A DNA stretch of 64,000 nucleotides from Fischerella sp. PCC 9605. Lineage in GTDB: Bacteria > Cyanobacteriota > Cyanobacteriia > Cyanobacteriales > Nostocaceae. The notes under the pieces were generated by a model. That model ran no database searches and was not told the DNA's origin. It saw nothing but the letters and a program-made list of their open reading frames with translations. Of the stretch, positions 10,001-16,499 are shown piece by piece. The stretch spans positions 1,079,946 to 1,143,945 of the forward strand of contig NZ_KI912149.1 of the NCBI RefSeq assembly GCF_000517105.1, in the 5' to 3' direction. The translations under genes and the position numbers were made by a program. Each line of letters starts with the position of its first letter. Position 1 is the stretch's first letter.

Positions 10001-10790
10001 CTTGCTGCAATAATTGTCCGTAGTCTTCATATCCAGCTTGGAAATGTCCGCATTGGTCGCCACTTGCCAAAATCGATTCTGCATTATCTAGTACGATCAA
10101 ACAGCGGTGCGATCGCAAGTGTGCCATAAATTGGGAAATCAACACAGGTGTAGCAACTTGTCTTGTCACATCCCCTAAATTTTCCGATAAATTCACGGGT
10201 TGACCATCGGCGAAGAACTGAAGCAAGTTGCTCAACAATTCTCTCAATGGTGGACTATTGCGGAGACTCCGCCATACTACAAACTCGAATTGTGCCTGAA
10301 TTTGCTGTGCTAGTTTCACCGCAAGTGTTGTCTTGCCAACTCCACCCATTCCTAGCAAAGCAATCAGCCGACAGCGATCGTTAACAATCCAATACCCTAA
10401 CTTGCTTAGTTCCTCTGCGCGACCAAAAAAAATGGAGACATCAACAGTTTCGCCCCAGTCTTGATGTTGGGGTGATGGGGAGATTGGGGGATGGGGTGAG
10501 TCTGTCCCCACCTCCCCATTTCCTGCTTTCACGTAATCACTTTTCGCTAACTCTAACCCAAAACCTCTAAAGAAGTAGTCAAGGGTTTGCTTATCAACTC
10601 CTTCTTCCCGTGCCAAAACCTTGGAGACAGTAAAGGGGGCAAGTTGAGTGCGATCGCTCAATTCTTCCAGAGTAAATCTGGCTCCATCATTTTCTAGAAT
10701 CTCTGCCTGATGCCTAGCTTCCTGTAGCTTTTTCCATCCTTGCAGGCTGAGGATTACACCACGTCTGCGTCTTTGCTTGTGCAGTTCCAT
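7041..10790 (-). CDS. STAND NTPase: helix-turn-helix, NB-ARC and 14 WD40 repeats
   Basis: A 1249-residue signal-transduction ATPase. Residues 1-85 form a helix-turn-helix-like adaptor ([11 protein letters not shown]). The NB-ARC domain has its P-loop G-M-G-G-V-G-K-T-T at 147-155, Walker B L-I-V-L-D-N, the sensor V-I-L-T-S-R-E and the GLPL-like G-N-P-L-A-L. From about residue 610 to the end I count 14 WD40 repeats, enough for two seven-bladed propellers that would sense a ligand. Several inserts break the pattern and match dispersed genomic repeats: a Pro/Ser linker after residue 95, a Thr/Asn/Gln stretch near 480, [10 protein letters not shown] in repeat 4, P-I-P-S-N-S-L in repeat 8 and V-E-T-L-H-V-T-S-L at its end. 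Defence or regulated-death roles are known for related STAND proteins; here that is inference. Confidence 0.9.
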   Translation of the reverse strand: MELHKQRRRRGVILSLQGWKKLQEARHQAEILENDGARFTLEELSDRTQLAPFTVSKVLAREEGVDKQTLDYFFRGFGLELAKSDYVKAGNGEVGTDSPHPPISPSPQHQDWGETVDVSIFFGRAEELSKLGYWIVNDRCRLIALLGMGGVGKTTLAVKLAQQIQAQFEFVVWRSLRNSPPLRELLSNLLQFFADGQPVNLSENLGDVTRQVATPVLISQFMAHLRSHRCLIVLDNAESILASGDQCGHFQAGYEDYGQLLQQAGETAHQSCVILTSREKPQQIAALEGETLPVRSFQLSGLSVIAALELVKTKSFFYGSDAQWQDLIHHYTGNPLALKIIATTIGELFNGDVAEFLAQGTTVFGSICDLLSQQFHRLSTLEKDLMYWLAINREPVTMAELRSDLVLPVSSMKLLEALESLARRNLIEKKSLLQPPVQFTLQPVVMEFVTDYLIQQVAEEIVEWESGRITTNKQQPTTNNQPPTTTNQQLIFNSHALIKAIAKDYIRLAQTKLILEPVIEQLLLSLRSKQAIETRLVQILNDLREHSLSKSSSTPNPEPGYAGGNIINLLSHLQTDLTGYDFSHLTIWQAYLQDTPLVQVNFACADLSQSVFAKTFSTAMCAAFSPDGKALATTHTDGYLRLWDVASSHLLISYQGHLGIIWGVSFSPDGSTLATGGEDGTIKLWDVSSGQCLQTLQGHKGGVRTVVFAPDGNILISCSTDSTIRVWDISTGKCTKVLQGHTNGVWSVALLPIPPNSPLNKGGHRAIVASGSDDNTVKIWDITTGRCIKTLQGHTDWIRSVAFSKQGLLASSSLDQTIRLWDLDKGMCVGILKGHTHGVFTVCFIGEGNILASCSIDRTVRLWDVATQQCVKTLQGHTNAIYVNAVNPEGTLLATGSDDFSIKLWDITTGECVRTFKGRHNWFSSVVFSPIPSNSLGEIIASGGEDTIVRLWNVETLHVTSLRGHTDFIFAVTFSPDGRSLASGSADQTIRLWDVKTGLCTKVLHGHAGMVTGVTFSPDGCILASSSYDRTVKLWDVATGQLLHTFPEHITISTAFSPDGKKLAVGSFDDTVRIWDLETKQCCQTFKGHDSWVWWVAFSPDGLTLATGSSADRTVRLWDIRTGECLHILRGHQEWIWAIAFSPDGSTLVSCSSDGTIKLWDVATGDCIATLTGHNTWVMSVDFSSDGKMLVSGDGNAVIKLWDVQTKECIKNLRAERLYENMNIYGVTGLTEAQKSTLLELGAVEGLLG
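7904..7931. repeat. 28-bp perfect palindrome inside the WD40 gene
   Basis: Half-site GTAGAGACGTTACA followed by its exact reverse complement. On the gene strand it encodes V-E-T-L-H-V-T-S-L at the end of WD40 repeat 8. The same family occurs at 17862-17889 and 37783-37810 in other genes. Confidence 0.92.
8503..8540. repeat. Polypurine/pyrimidine mini-repeat inserted in WD40 repeat 4
   Basis: Sequence of the CCCTTATTAAGGGGGGAATT type followed by AGGGGGAATC. It is translated in frame as [12 protein letters not shown] between the second and third strands of a WD40 blade, where neighbouring blades have only S-P-D-G. The region at about 7977-8008 (P-I-P-S-N-S-L-G-E) looks like a worn copy of the same insert in blade 8. 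Confidence 0.75.
9323..9386. repeat. TTGGTTG/TTGGTGG tandem repeats within the coding sequence
   Basis: Units of GTTGTTGGTTGGTGG run for about 64 bases within the STAND gene and encode a Thr/Asn/Gln/Pro low-complexity stretch. The same units make up intergenic repeats at about 56390-56450 and 58640-58690, so this looks like an intergenic-type short tandem repeat grown or inserted in frame. Confidence 0.75.
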
Positions 10791-10883
10791 TGACTTACAA
10801 GGCTAACGCCAAGTTGAAAGTTATTTTACTGGTTTTAAGGCAAGATATGGAATTGCCCTTTATTGTATATAAATTAATACAAC

Positions 10884-11507
10884 TTAACTATTATCAATTC
10901 CACCTAGTCCTGGCATGATTAAATTAATCAACTCATCAACAAATTCTTCAGTCAAAGGTGCATGTTTCAACAAAAGACGATAAAACAGGGGACTGTAAAG
11001 TGCATCAATTACCGCTTCAATATCAATATCAGAGCGTATTTCCCCGCGTTGTATACCTTTTTTAATCACCTGAGTGCAATCTTTACGACGTGGTGATAAC
11101 CAATTAGCTACAAACGCTTCTATCATTTCAGGGTCTGTTTGTCCTCCACCTATCAGCGTTGCAATTACTTGTCCCCGTGGACTGTTCATAATTTTGACTA
11201 ATTTTTGCATTTGCAAGCGAATATCTTCCTTTACTTCCCCTGTATTGGGAAAAGAGAGTTCTGGATTAGTTGCAGCCAAAAAAGCATCCATCACCAAACG
11301 TGCTTTACTAGACCAACGTCGGTAAATTGTTGGTTTACCCACACCTGCACGCGCCGCAACTCCTTCGATCGTCAATTCTGTAAATCCCACTTCCATCACT
11401 AATTCGTAAGCAGCTTGCAATATGCTTTGATGCGCTTCATCCGAACGCGGTCGTCCTCTACCCCGTGACTGAAGTTTTGCCGTTGTTTTTCCTACTACTT
11501 TTGGCAT
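10884..11507 (-). CDS. TetR/AcrR-family repressor of the divergent oxidoreductase island
   Basis: A 207-residue dimeric DNA-binding repressor. The N-terminal helix-turn-helix spans about 25-70 (I-L-Q-A-A-Y-E-L ... L-T-I-E-G-V-A-A-R-A-G-V-G-K-P-T-I-Y-R-R-W), preceded by a basic R-G-R-G-R-P-R arm. The C-terminal ligand domain is of the TetR_C type seen in oxidoreductase-linked regulators. The gene is divergent from the 11720-13037 genes, and two operator-like sites with three ACGT cores each lie between them, so it probably represses itself and that island. Confidence 0.9.
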   Translation of the reverse strand: MPKVVGKTTAKLQSRGRGRPRSDEAHQSILQAAYELVMEVGFTELTIEGVAARAGVGKPTIYRRWSSKARLVMDAFLAATNPELSFPNTGEVKEDIRLQMQKLVKIMNSPRGQVIATLIGGGQTDPEMIEAFVANWLSPRRKDCTQVIKKGIQRGEIRSDIDIEAVIDALYSPLFYRLLLKHAPLTEEFVDELINLIMPGLGGIDNS

Positions 11508-11525
11508 AATTTGTTGTCTCCCAAA

Positions 11526-11553
11526 ATAATTAACGTAACGTTACGTTAATTAT
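11526..11553. promoter_or_regulatory. Perfect 28-bp palindromic operator near the TetR start
   Basis: The core TTAACGTAACGTTACGTTAA sits inside a longer perfect palindrome that begins ATAAT and ends ATTAT. It carries three ACGT units at 5-bp spacing. It lies 19 bases before the TetR start codon, the usual place for an autoregulatory operator. Confidence 0.85.
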
Positions 11554-11668
11554 AGCATAACAGCAAGGCTCTAAAAGCTTTAACCGCTGGATGTTTTAGC
11601 GTGAGAATGACACCGAAAAATTTTTTCTCTACCCACTTGACACGCCTGATTATTTCGCCTTAGATTAA

Positions 11669-11688
11669 TTACGTGACGTAACGTTAAA
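11669..11688. promoter_or_regulatory. Second TetR operator upstream of the island
   Basis: TTACGTGACGTAACGTTAAA repeats the three-ACGT, 5-bp-spaced pattern of the palindrome at 11526, with weaker symmetry. It lies about 30 bases before the first gene of the island, so binding there would block its transcription. Confidence 0.7.
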
Positions 11689-11719
11689 TATTCAAGGTGA
11701 CAACAGATGGTTAGAGGTG

Positions 11720-12043
11720 ATGCTTCATAGTCAAAAGAGATTACGTTGGGTCAATCGCTTAATGTACATGCTTAGAAAGCGCCGTGCAGTCAAAGTACAT
11801 TCATACACGCGCCTAACGCAGCAAAATAAACCACCTCGCTATAAAGTCTTTTTGCTGACTTGGTTGGCAATTTATCCTTTGATTACAGCTATCTTTTTCT
11901 TATTTGGTAAACAACTAAGTCTTTTGCCACTACCAATACGCACACTCTTACTCACAGGAATCTTGGTTTATTTAATGACTTATATTGTCATGCCTTGGTT
12001 GATGAAAGTATTTCACAATTGGCTTTATCCAAATAGTAAATAG
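11720..12043 (+). CDS. Small membrane protein like the tail of ABM-type monooxygenases
   Basis: About 107 residues with a basic, tyrosine-containing N-terminus followed by two membrane helices: V-F-L-L-T-W-L-A-I-Y-P-L-I-T-A-I-F-F-L-F, then L-P-I-R-T-L-L-L-T-G-I-L-V-Y-L-M-T-Y-I-V-M-P. The P-P-R-Y-K ... L-T-W-L-A-I-Y-P ... M-T-Y pattern matches the C-terminal membrane tail that I recall in antibiotic-biosynthesis-monooxygenase (ABM) proteins of cyanobacteria and other bacteria. Here the catalytic ABM domain is absent, so this is either a free-standing tail or a truncated gene. ATG at 11720 is preceded by a GTG at 11717 and an AGAGG sequence very close. First gene of the TetR-controlled island. 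Confidence 0.7.
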   Translation: MLHSQKRLRWVNRLMYMLRKRRAVKVHSYTRLTQQNKPPRYKVFLLTWLAIYPLITAIFFLFGKQLSLLPLPIRTLLLTGILVYLMTYIVMPWLMKVFHNWLYPNSK

Positions 12044-12081
12044 CAATAATCGGTTAACTTTAATAGCAAAGGACAGGAAAT

Positions 12082-12537
12082 ATGGAACTTCTAGATCGAG
12101 ACAAAATTGCAAGTGTAGAAAAAGAAATTCATGAATTTATTCACAGTTGGGGCGAAGGGTGGAGTCCGCGAGAAGAAGCGCCAGAATTCCAACGCGAAAG
12201 ATTCACTCCGTTTTATCTCCAAACCAAAGAACTGCTTGCATTTGACTTTACAGATGCTCAATCCCGCACAGTTTTCAAAGGTTCAAAAATTCATGCTGAC
12301 ACCTGGGAAAAATTTGTTCGTAACTTTCGATATTGGACTTTCACACCAGTAGTGGAAAGTATTCGAGTGTATCCACATGCAGACAATGCCGCAGTGACGC
12401 TTTATGTTGATAATTACGGCAAGACAAACGATGGAAAAGAATTCAAAGCGCGTGCTCACGCAACATTACTGTTAGAAAAACACAATGGCAAGTGGGTGAT
12501 TGTGCATGAAAACATTTGGGGCCCAGTAAACGAATAA
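12082..12537 (+). CDS. SnoaL-like / NTF2-fold protein
   Basis: A 151-residue protein with the NTF2-like cone fold pattern: an N-terminal helix (E-K-E-I-H-E-F-I), a middle F-R-Y-W-T-F-T-P segment and a final A-R-A-H-A-T-L-L-L-E-K strand followed by G-K-W-V-I-V-H-E-N. SnoaL-type proteins include small-molecule isomerases, hydratases and dehydratases, but many have no known substrate. AAAGGACAGGA precedes the start. It follows the small membrane protein by 38 bases and precedes a VOC-family gene by 26 bases, so it is probably cotranscribed with both. Confidence 0.75.
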   Translation: MELLDRDKIASVEKEIHEFIHSWGEGWSPREEAPEFQRERFTPFYLQTKELLAFDFTDAQSRTVFKGSKIHADTWEKFVRNFRYWTFTPVVESIRVYPHADNAAVTLYVDNYGKTNDGKEFKARAHATLLLEKHNGKWVIVHENIWGPVNE

Positions 12538-12563
12538 TATCCAATATTTGTAAGGAGATTTTT

Positions 12564-13037
12564 ATGTCAGCACTTGATATTTCTAGCTACCATGGTTTGG
12601 TTTCAATGCGTGTAGACCATATCATGCTGAGCGTACCTAACTATGAAGAAACAATGCAATGGTATCAACAAAAGCTGGATGCAATCGTTGAGAAAGAATG
12701 GATTGTAGACCAACTACCAGATTTAAAATTAGCTTATCTCAACATTCGTGGATTCCGTATAGAAATAGTTGGTAGTAACCAGCCACGTTCTGGAATGCCT
12801 GATTCATTAACTTTTGAAGAAGCACTACGCACAACAGGAATCGGTCATTTTTGTTTTCGTGTTGATGATGTCGATGTAGCACTTGGCGAATTAAAAGAAC
12901 GCGGTGTACAAACATTTGTTGAAGCCGCAGATTATCCCAATGTTGGAGTCAGAGTAGGGTTCATTAAAGACAACAACGGAAATATTATCGAGTTTTCAGG
13001 GCCGCTCAAAGAAGCTGAACAAAAAGCAACACAATGA
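12564..13037 (+). CDS. VOC (glyoxalase/bleomycin-resistance) family protein
   Basis: A 157-residue vicinal-oxygen-chelate protein with two beta-alpha-beta-beta-beta modules. Metal-site candidates are the His in V-D-H-I-M-L-S-V near residue 20, the Glu in F-R-I-E-I-V, the His in G-I-G-H-F-C-F-R-V and the Glu in N-I-I-E-F-S-G near the C-terminus, the classical four-ligand pattern. The ATG at 12564 has AAGGAG upstream; the upstream in-frame extension overlaps the previous gene and is unlikely. The substrate is unknown; placement with SnoaL-like, GMC and aldo/keto reductase genes suggests electrophile or xenobiotic handling. Confidence 0.85.
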   Translation: MSALDISSYHGLVSMRVDHIMLSVPNYEETMQWYQQKLDAIVEKEWIVDQLPDLKLAYLNIRGFRIEIVGSNQPRSGMPDSLTFEEALRTTGIGHFCFRVDDVDVALGELKERGVQTFVEAADYPNVGVRVGFIKDNNGNIIEFSGPLKEAEQKATQ

Positions 13038-13102
13038 GAAATTTTTGAAATTCAATTTCAGCACTTTTCAATGGCAATCAATTTTTACATTGAGGAGAAA
13101 AA

Positions 13103-13213
13103 ATGAACGTGCAAAATTTCAATCAGGCTGAATACGACTTCATCGTTGTTGGTACAGGTTCCGCAGGTTCTGTGATGAGCGATCGCCTCAGCGAACAAGC
13201 AGATATCAATTGA
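13103..13213 (+). pseudogene. Remnant of a GMC-family FAD oxidoreductase
   Basis: Only the first 36 codons remain: a good ribosome site (GAGGAG), ATG at 13103, then E-Y-D-F-I-V-V-G-T-G-S-A-G-S-V with R-L-S-E, which is the dinucleotide-binding start of choline-dehydrogenase-like GMC oxidoreductases (normally over 500 residues). A TGA at 13211 ends it, and the next gene starts 53 bases later, so most of the gene has been deleted. The start region is intact, which suggests the loss is recent or that the short peptide is still translated. Confidence 0.8.
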
Positions 13214-13266
13214 ACATTTACGATGATTTGGACAAGTTTTGAACGGAACTTTATCAAGGATGATTT

Positions 13267-14154
13267 ATGAATACAAATGCCACACAAATATCTACTCATT
13301 TTGCCATTGGAGGCGATTTGTTAGTTCATCGTCTCGGTTACGGTGCAATGCGATTGACTGGACAACCTGGGAATTTTGGCCCTTATTCAGATTGGGAAGG
13401 TGGTCAAAAACTCCTGGGTCGTGCAGTGGAATTAGGTATTAATTTTATTGATACGGCTGAAGCCTACGGGCCTGGTTTCAATGAAGAATTAATTGCTTCT
13501 GCACTTTCCCCTTACTCAAAAGATGTAGTCATTGCGACTAAAGGCGGTATTAATAAACCTACACCGGATGATATTCGCGCTGACGGAAGCCCGAAGAATT
13601 TGCGGCGGGGTTGTGAAGCAAGCTTGCAAAGGCTGAAGGTAGAGCGCATTGATTTATACCAATTGCATCGTCCTGACCCAAAAGTACCCTTGACGGAATC
13701 AGTAGGGATGCTAGCGACTTTGAAAGAAGAAGGTAAAATTCGTCACGTGGGACTATCTAACGTCACAATTGAGCAAATTGAACAAGCGCGACAGATAGTT
13801 CCAATTGCTTCTGTGCAAAATCGCTTCAGCATTAGCGATCGCAATAATGAAGACGTGCTGGATTACTGCACCAAACACGGGATTGCATTTATCCCTTACG
13901 GTTCACTTGGCGCACATCCTCTTAAGCAAGGCGCACCACTGGCGATCGCTCAAGGCATTTTAGCAGAAATTGCTAATAGTCACGGTGTAAAACCAAATCA
14001 AATTGCTTTGGCGTGGTTGCTACACCGTGCTAACAATATCATTTTAATTCCGGGAACAACAACCATTTCCCACCTCGAAGAAAATATTGCAGCGTCTGCA
14101 ATCAAGCTGACTAGAGACGAAATTGAAGCTTTAAATCAGATGCAAACAGTTTGA
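13267..14154 (+). CDS. Aldo/keto reductase
   Basis: A 295-residue NADPH-dependent carbonyl reductase with a TIM-barrel fold. The catalytic tetrad is visible as Asp and Tyr in F-I-D-T-A-E-A-Y-G, Lys in V-I-A-T-K-G-G and His in Y-Q-L-H-R-P-D. The C-terminal I-P-G-T-T-T-I-S-H-L-E-E-N cofactor loop is typical of the oxidoreductase subgroup. It follows the GMC remnant in the TetR-linked island and may be its last gene. Substrate unknown; detoxification of reactive aldehydes is a reasonable guess. Confidence 0.92.
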   Translation: MNTNATQISTHFAIGGDLLVHRLGYGAMRLTGQPGNFGPYSDWEGGQKLLGRAVELGINFIDTAEAYGPGFNEELIASALSPYSKDVVIATKGGINKPTPDDIRADGSPKNLRRGCEASLQRLKVERIDLYQLHRPDPKVPLTESVGMLATLKEEGKIRHVGLSNVTIEQIEQARQIVPIASVQNRFSISDRNNEDVLDYCTKHGIAFIPYGSLGAHPLKQGAPLAIAQGILAEIANSHGVKPNQIALAWLLHRANNIILIPGTTTISHLEENIAASAIKLTRDEIEALNQMQTV

Positions 14155-14232
14155 ATTTCGTCACAGTCTATGAGGAGAGTATAAGAAAGTCGGGGTTGTA
14201 GATCTACTACTCCACCACACTAATTGTGATAG

Positions 14233-14287
14233 GTTTGTAGTGAGGGCTTTAGCCCTCATTTAAGCACGCTTGCTGCTTACTACAAAC
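14233..14287. repeat. 55-bp palindromic element with internal hairpins
   Basis: GTTTGTAGT at the left end and ACTACAAAC at the right end are exact inverted copies. Inside are two smaller hairpins, GAGGGCTTTAGCCCTC and AAGCACGCTTGCTGCTT. It looks like a cruciform miniature element between the aldo/keto reductase and the AhpD-like pseudogene. Confidence 0.8.
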
Positions 14288-14321
14288 TTCCTTAGCCTGT
14301 CATAAGCTTTGTGGCAAACTA

Positions 14322-14875
14322 CTACATAGTGGGTTTTGACCAAGTGTAATGTTTAAACTCTTTATCGAGTGGCGTTTGAGCAATGTGATTAGTGTAGTTG
14401 TGGATAACTTTCACAGCGATACCAAGAATCACCTCTAGAACCTGCTGTTTTGTGTAACCAGCATTCATAAATGTCTCGATTTCTTCGTCAGTTACCCAAC
14501 CACGAGCTTGCACCATTCGCTGAGTAAAGTAGCGGAGTCCTGTAGCTTTGGATCTTGTAGGGGTTCACCACTTCGTAAGACATCTATATCCTCGGTTGAC
14601 ATGCCAACCATTTTTGCCAAGCCTGAGTGTGCTGCCATGCAGTAATCACACTCATTTTCATAATTTGCTGTCAGGTAGATTACCTGCTGTTCAACAGGGC
14701 TAAAGCTGGTTGTGCTGAAAAGATCCCACAGAGTCATACCACCCTTTAAAAGTGCAGGAGCTTCAGCGCAGATGCCCTCTAGATTGGGAATGAAACCAAA
14801 TGTTTCCTTGGCATGACGCAGAGCTTTTTTTGATGCTTCAGGTGCAGTTTCTAAAGTATAAATGGTGAATTCCAT
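14322..14875 (-). pseudogene. Carboxymuconolactone decarboxylase/AhpD-like gene with one frameshift
   Basis: The first 118 or so residues (start 14875) are a normal CMD/AhpD-like protein with the redox motif E-N-E-C-D-Y-C-M-A-A-H-S. Around 14537-14541 one base appears to be missing. Up to there the frame reads L-Q-D-P-K-L-Q; shifting by one gives L-R-Y-F-T-Q-R-M-V-Q-A-R-G-W and continues to a natural end at 14322. The two pieces overlap only in this region and together make one full-length domain of about 185 residues. It is a recent frameshift or a sequencing error. It is divergent from a TetR gene, with two operators between them. Confidence 0.85.
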
Positions 14876-14967
14876 TGTGCTGTATTTTTTGAAGTATCGG
14901 CATAATGCGACATTGCATGTCGAAGGTAAAAACCACTCGACAACGCTTATTACACACTTATCGCTGA

Positions 14968-14985
14968 GTAGACAAGTTTGTCTAC
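14968..14985. promoter_or_regulatory. TetR operator 1
   Basis: GTAGACAAGTTTGTCTAC is an almost perfect palindrome. The site at 15005 is its exact reverse complement. It lies in the divergent promoter between the AhpD-like gene and the TetR gene. Confidence 0.88.
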
Positions 14986-15004
14986 TTTTAGTAGAGTATC
15001 TTAA

Positions 15005-15022
15005 GTAGACAAACTTGTCTAC
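15005..15022. promoter_or_regulatory. TetR operator 2
   Basis: GTAGACAAACTTGTCTAC, an exact inverted copy of operator 1, ends 14 bases before the TetR start codon. Centre-to-centre distance is 37 bases. The pair probably allows autorepression and control of the divergent AhpD-like gene. Confidence 0.88.
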
Positions 15023-15036
15023 ATGATGATAGACCT

Positions 15037-15603
15037 ATGGCATCACAGACTAACCAAATCTACGATCGCATCCTGGAAACTGCCTCTGAGCTTTTCTACC
15101 AGAAGGGGATTCAGCACGTCGGAATTAACGAGGTAATAGCTGCGTCAAACGTTGCAAAACGGACGTTTTATAAGTACTTTCCCTCAAAAGACCAACTCAT
15201 TTTAGAAGTGATGCGCTATCGCGAGAAGCAGTGGTTGCAGTGGTTTCAGAAAGCTGTTGAGGAGCGAGGAAAAAAAGCTAAAGAAAAGCTACTTGCTACG
15301 TTTGATGTGCTGGGCGAGTGGTATGCTCAACCAGACTTTCGGGGGTGTCCATTCATTAATGCAGTCCTGGAAATTGCCGATGCAAATCATCCAGCCCATC
15401 ATGTTTCTGTCTCGTTGCGTGAGGCAATCCGCACTCACATTATGAAACTAGCACTCGAAGCGGGGATTCGTAATCCAGAGGCATTCTCTCAGCAGTACTT
15501 ACTGCTAATTGGTGGTGCCAGTCTGATGGCAACAATTGAAGGAACTCCAGCAGGTGCAAAACATGCCCGTCAGGCTTTATCTATTCTCATTGATGGAAGT
15601 TAA
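15037..15603 (+). CDS. TetR-family repressor of the AhpD-like gene
   Basis: A 188-residue regulator. The helix-turn-helix lies at about 10-55 (I-L-E-T-A-S-E-L-F-Y-Q-K-G ... I-N-E-V-I-A-A-S-N-V-A-K-R-T-F-Y-K-Y-F). The C-terminal domain, with R-G-C-P-F-I-N-A, belongs to the TetR subgroup that often contains a conserved Cys and is linked to redox or electrophile sensing. Two 18-bp palindromic operators precede the gene. The gene is intact although its divergent target is frameshifted. Confidence 0.9.
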   Translation: MASQTNQIYDRILETASELFYQKGIQHVGINEVIAASNVAKRTFYKYFPSKDQLILEVMRYREKQWLQWFQKAVEERGKKAKEKLLATFDVLGEWYAQPDFRGCPFINAVLEIADANHPAHHVSVSLREAIRTHIMKLALEAGIRNPEAFSQQYLLLIGGASLMATIEGTPAGAKHARQALSILIDGS

Positions 15604-15734
15604 CTATTTTCTTAATATAACTTAACTTAGCACTTAACACCCATATCTTTACTGGTGCAGACAGAGTAAAAAACACACACTGTAAACATAAGCAGTTCAT
15701 AAAACTTAAAACCTTCCCAAGGAGCCGAACTATT

Positions 15735-15932
15735 ATGTTTGCAACATTCATTGTTTTAACTCGTAATTATCTCGGTCAGGCAAAATTCAATCAACTACGT
15801 GGCAAATTAATTGCATGGCACACCCAGACGATTACTAGCTTTTGTAATCACTTAGGAATTGACCGTACTACTCGTCAAAATCTCATCCGTTTGGCTCATG
15901 CCAATGGTAAGCGATTGGGTTTACTTTCTTAA
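15735..15932 (+). CDS. Small conserved-looking cyanobacterial protein of unknown function
   Basis: 65 residues, basic, with a hydrophobic start (M-F-A-T-F-I-V-L-T-R-N) and a C-terminal helix (R-T-T-R-Q-N-L-I-R-L-A-H-A-N-G-K-R-L-G-L-L). AAGGAG lies about 10 bases before the ATG. I recall similar short proteins in filamentous cyanobacteria but no function. It has no signal peptide cleavage pattern and no clear membrane span. Codon use and the ribosome site support a real gene. Confidence 0.65.
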   Translation: MFATFIVLTRNYLGQAKFNQLRGKLIAWHTQTITSFCNHLGIDRTTRQNLIRLAHANGKRLGLLS

Positions 15933-16499
15933 GGAGAGTTGCCAAAATAACTATTTTTCTGTTGGCAGCAAAAAAGAGAATATACAGTCAAGTGGAAAAT
16001 TGTGCTGTAGCATTCGCCACAGACATTCACTACAGTTAACGTAGAATTTAGCATTAATAACCTGTAACGCCTTAAAATTGCACAATTGCTCGTAAGGGTC
16101 GTCATTAGTCATTAGTCATTAGTCATTAGTCATTAGTCATTGGTCATTGGTCATTAATAACCAAGGACTAATGACATAGACGCCCTCCGGGCGGCTTCCC
16201 GTAGGGTAGGACAAATGACGGTCTTAACGAAAAAAAGTGCAATGTGTAGGCGCAACAGCTTAACCTCATGCTTAGCTACGTTTCACATCTTTGTTTATTA
16301 TTTATTGCTTGTAATCATAAGCGGAGCGTAGAAGTGTTAAGCACGTCTACGCTTATGTATTATCTAACAATATTTTTTAATATCTTGAGAAATACTTAAT
16401 AAATTAACATGAAACACAAAAAACTTTTGAATATCTAAAAAATATGCACACAAATAAATAAAATTCAGTCAAATCAGGGTTATATGAATAAGAGCAAAA
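15933..16499. other. Repeat-rich intergenic region
   Basis: About 570 bases without a supported gene. It contains TCATTAG heptamers (16101-16156), a G/C-rich hairpin segment near 16170-16205 and an inverted repeat AGCGTAGA/TCTACGCT at 16325-16353. The last 150 bases before 16500 are AT-rich and probably hold the metalloprotease promoter. Confidence 0.5.
16101..16156. repeat. TCATTAG heptamer tandem repeat
   Basis: Seven to eight units of TCATTAG, changing to TCATTGG at the right end. A classical short tandem repeat of Nostocales. An inverted partner unit (CTAATGAC) follows at about 16170. Confidence 0.9.

Noticed and set aside
16101-16156. Possible CRISPR-like array
   Set aside because: Units are 7 bp with no spacers; this is a heptamer tandem repeat.
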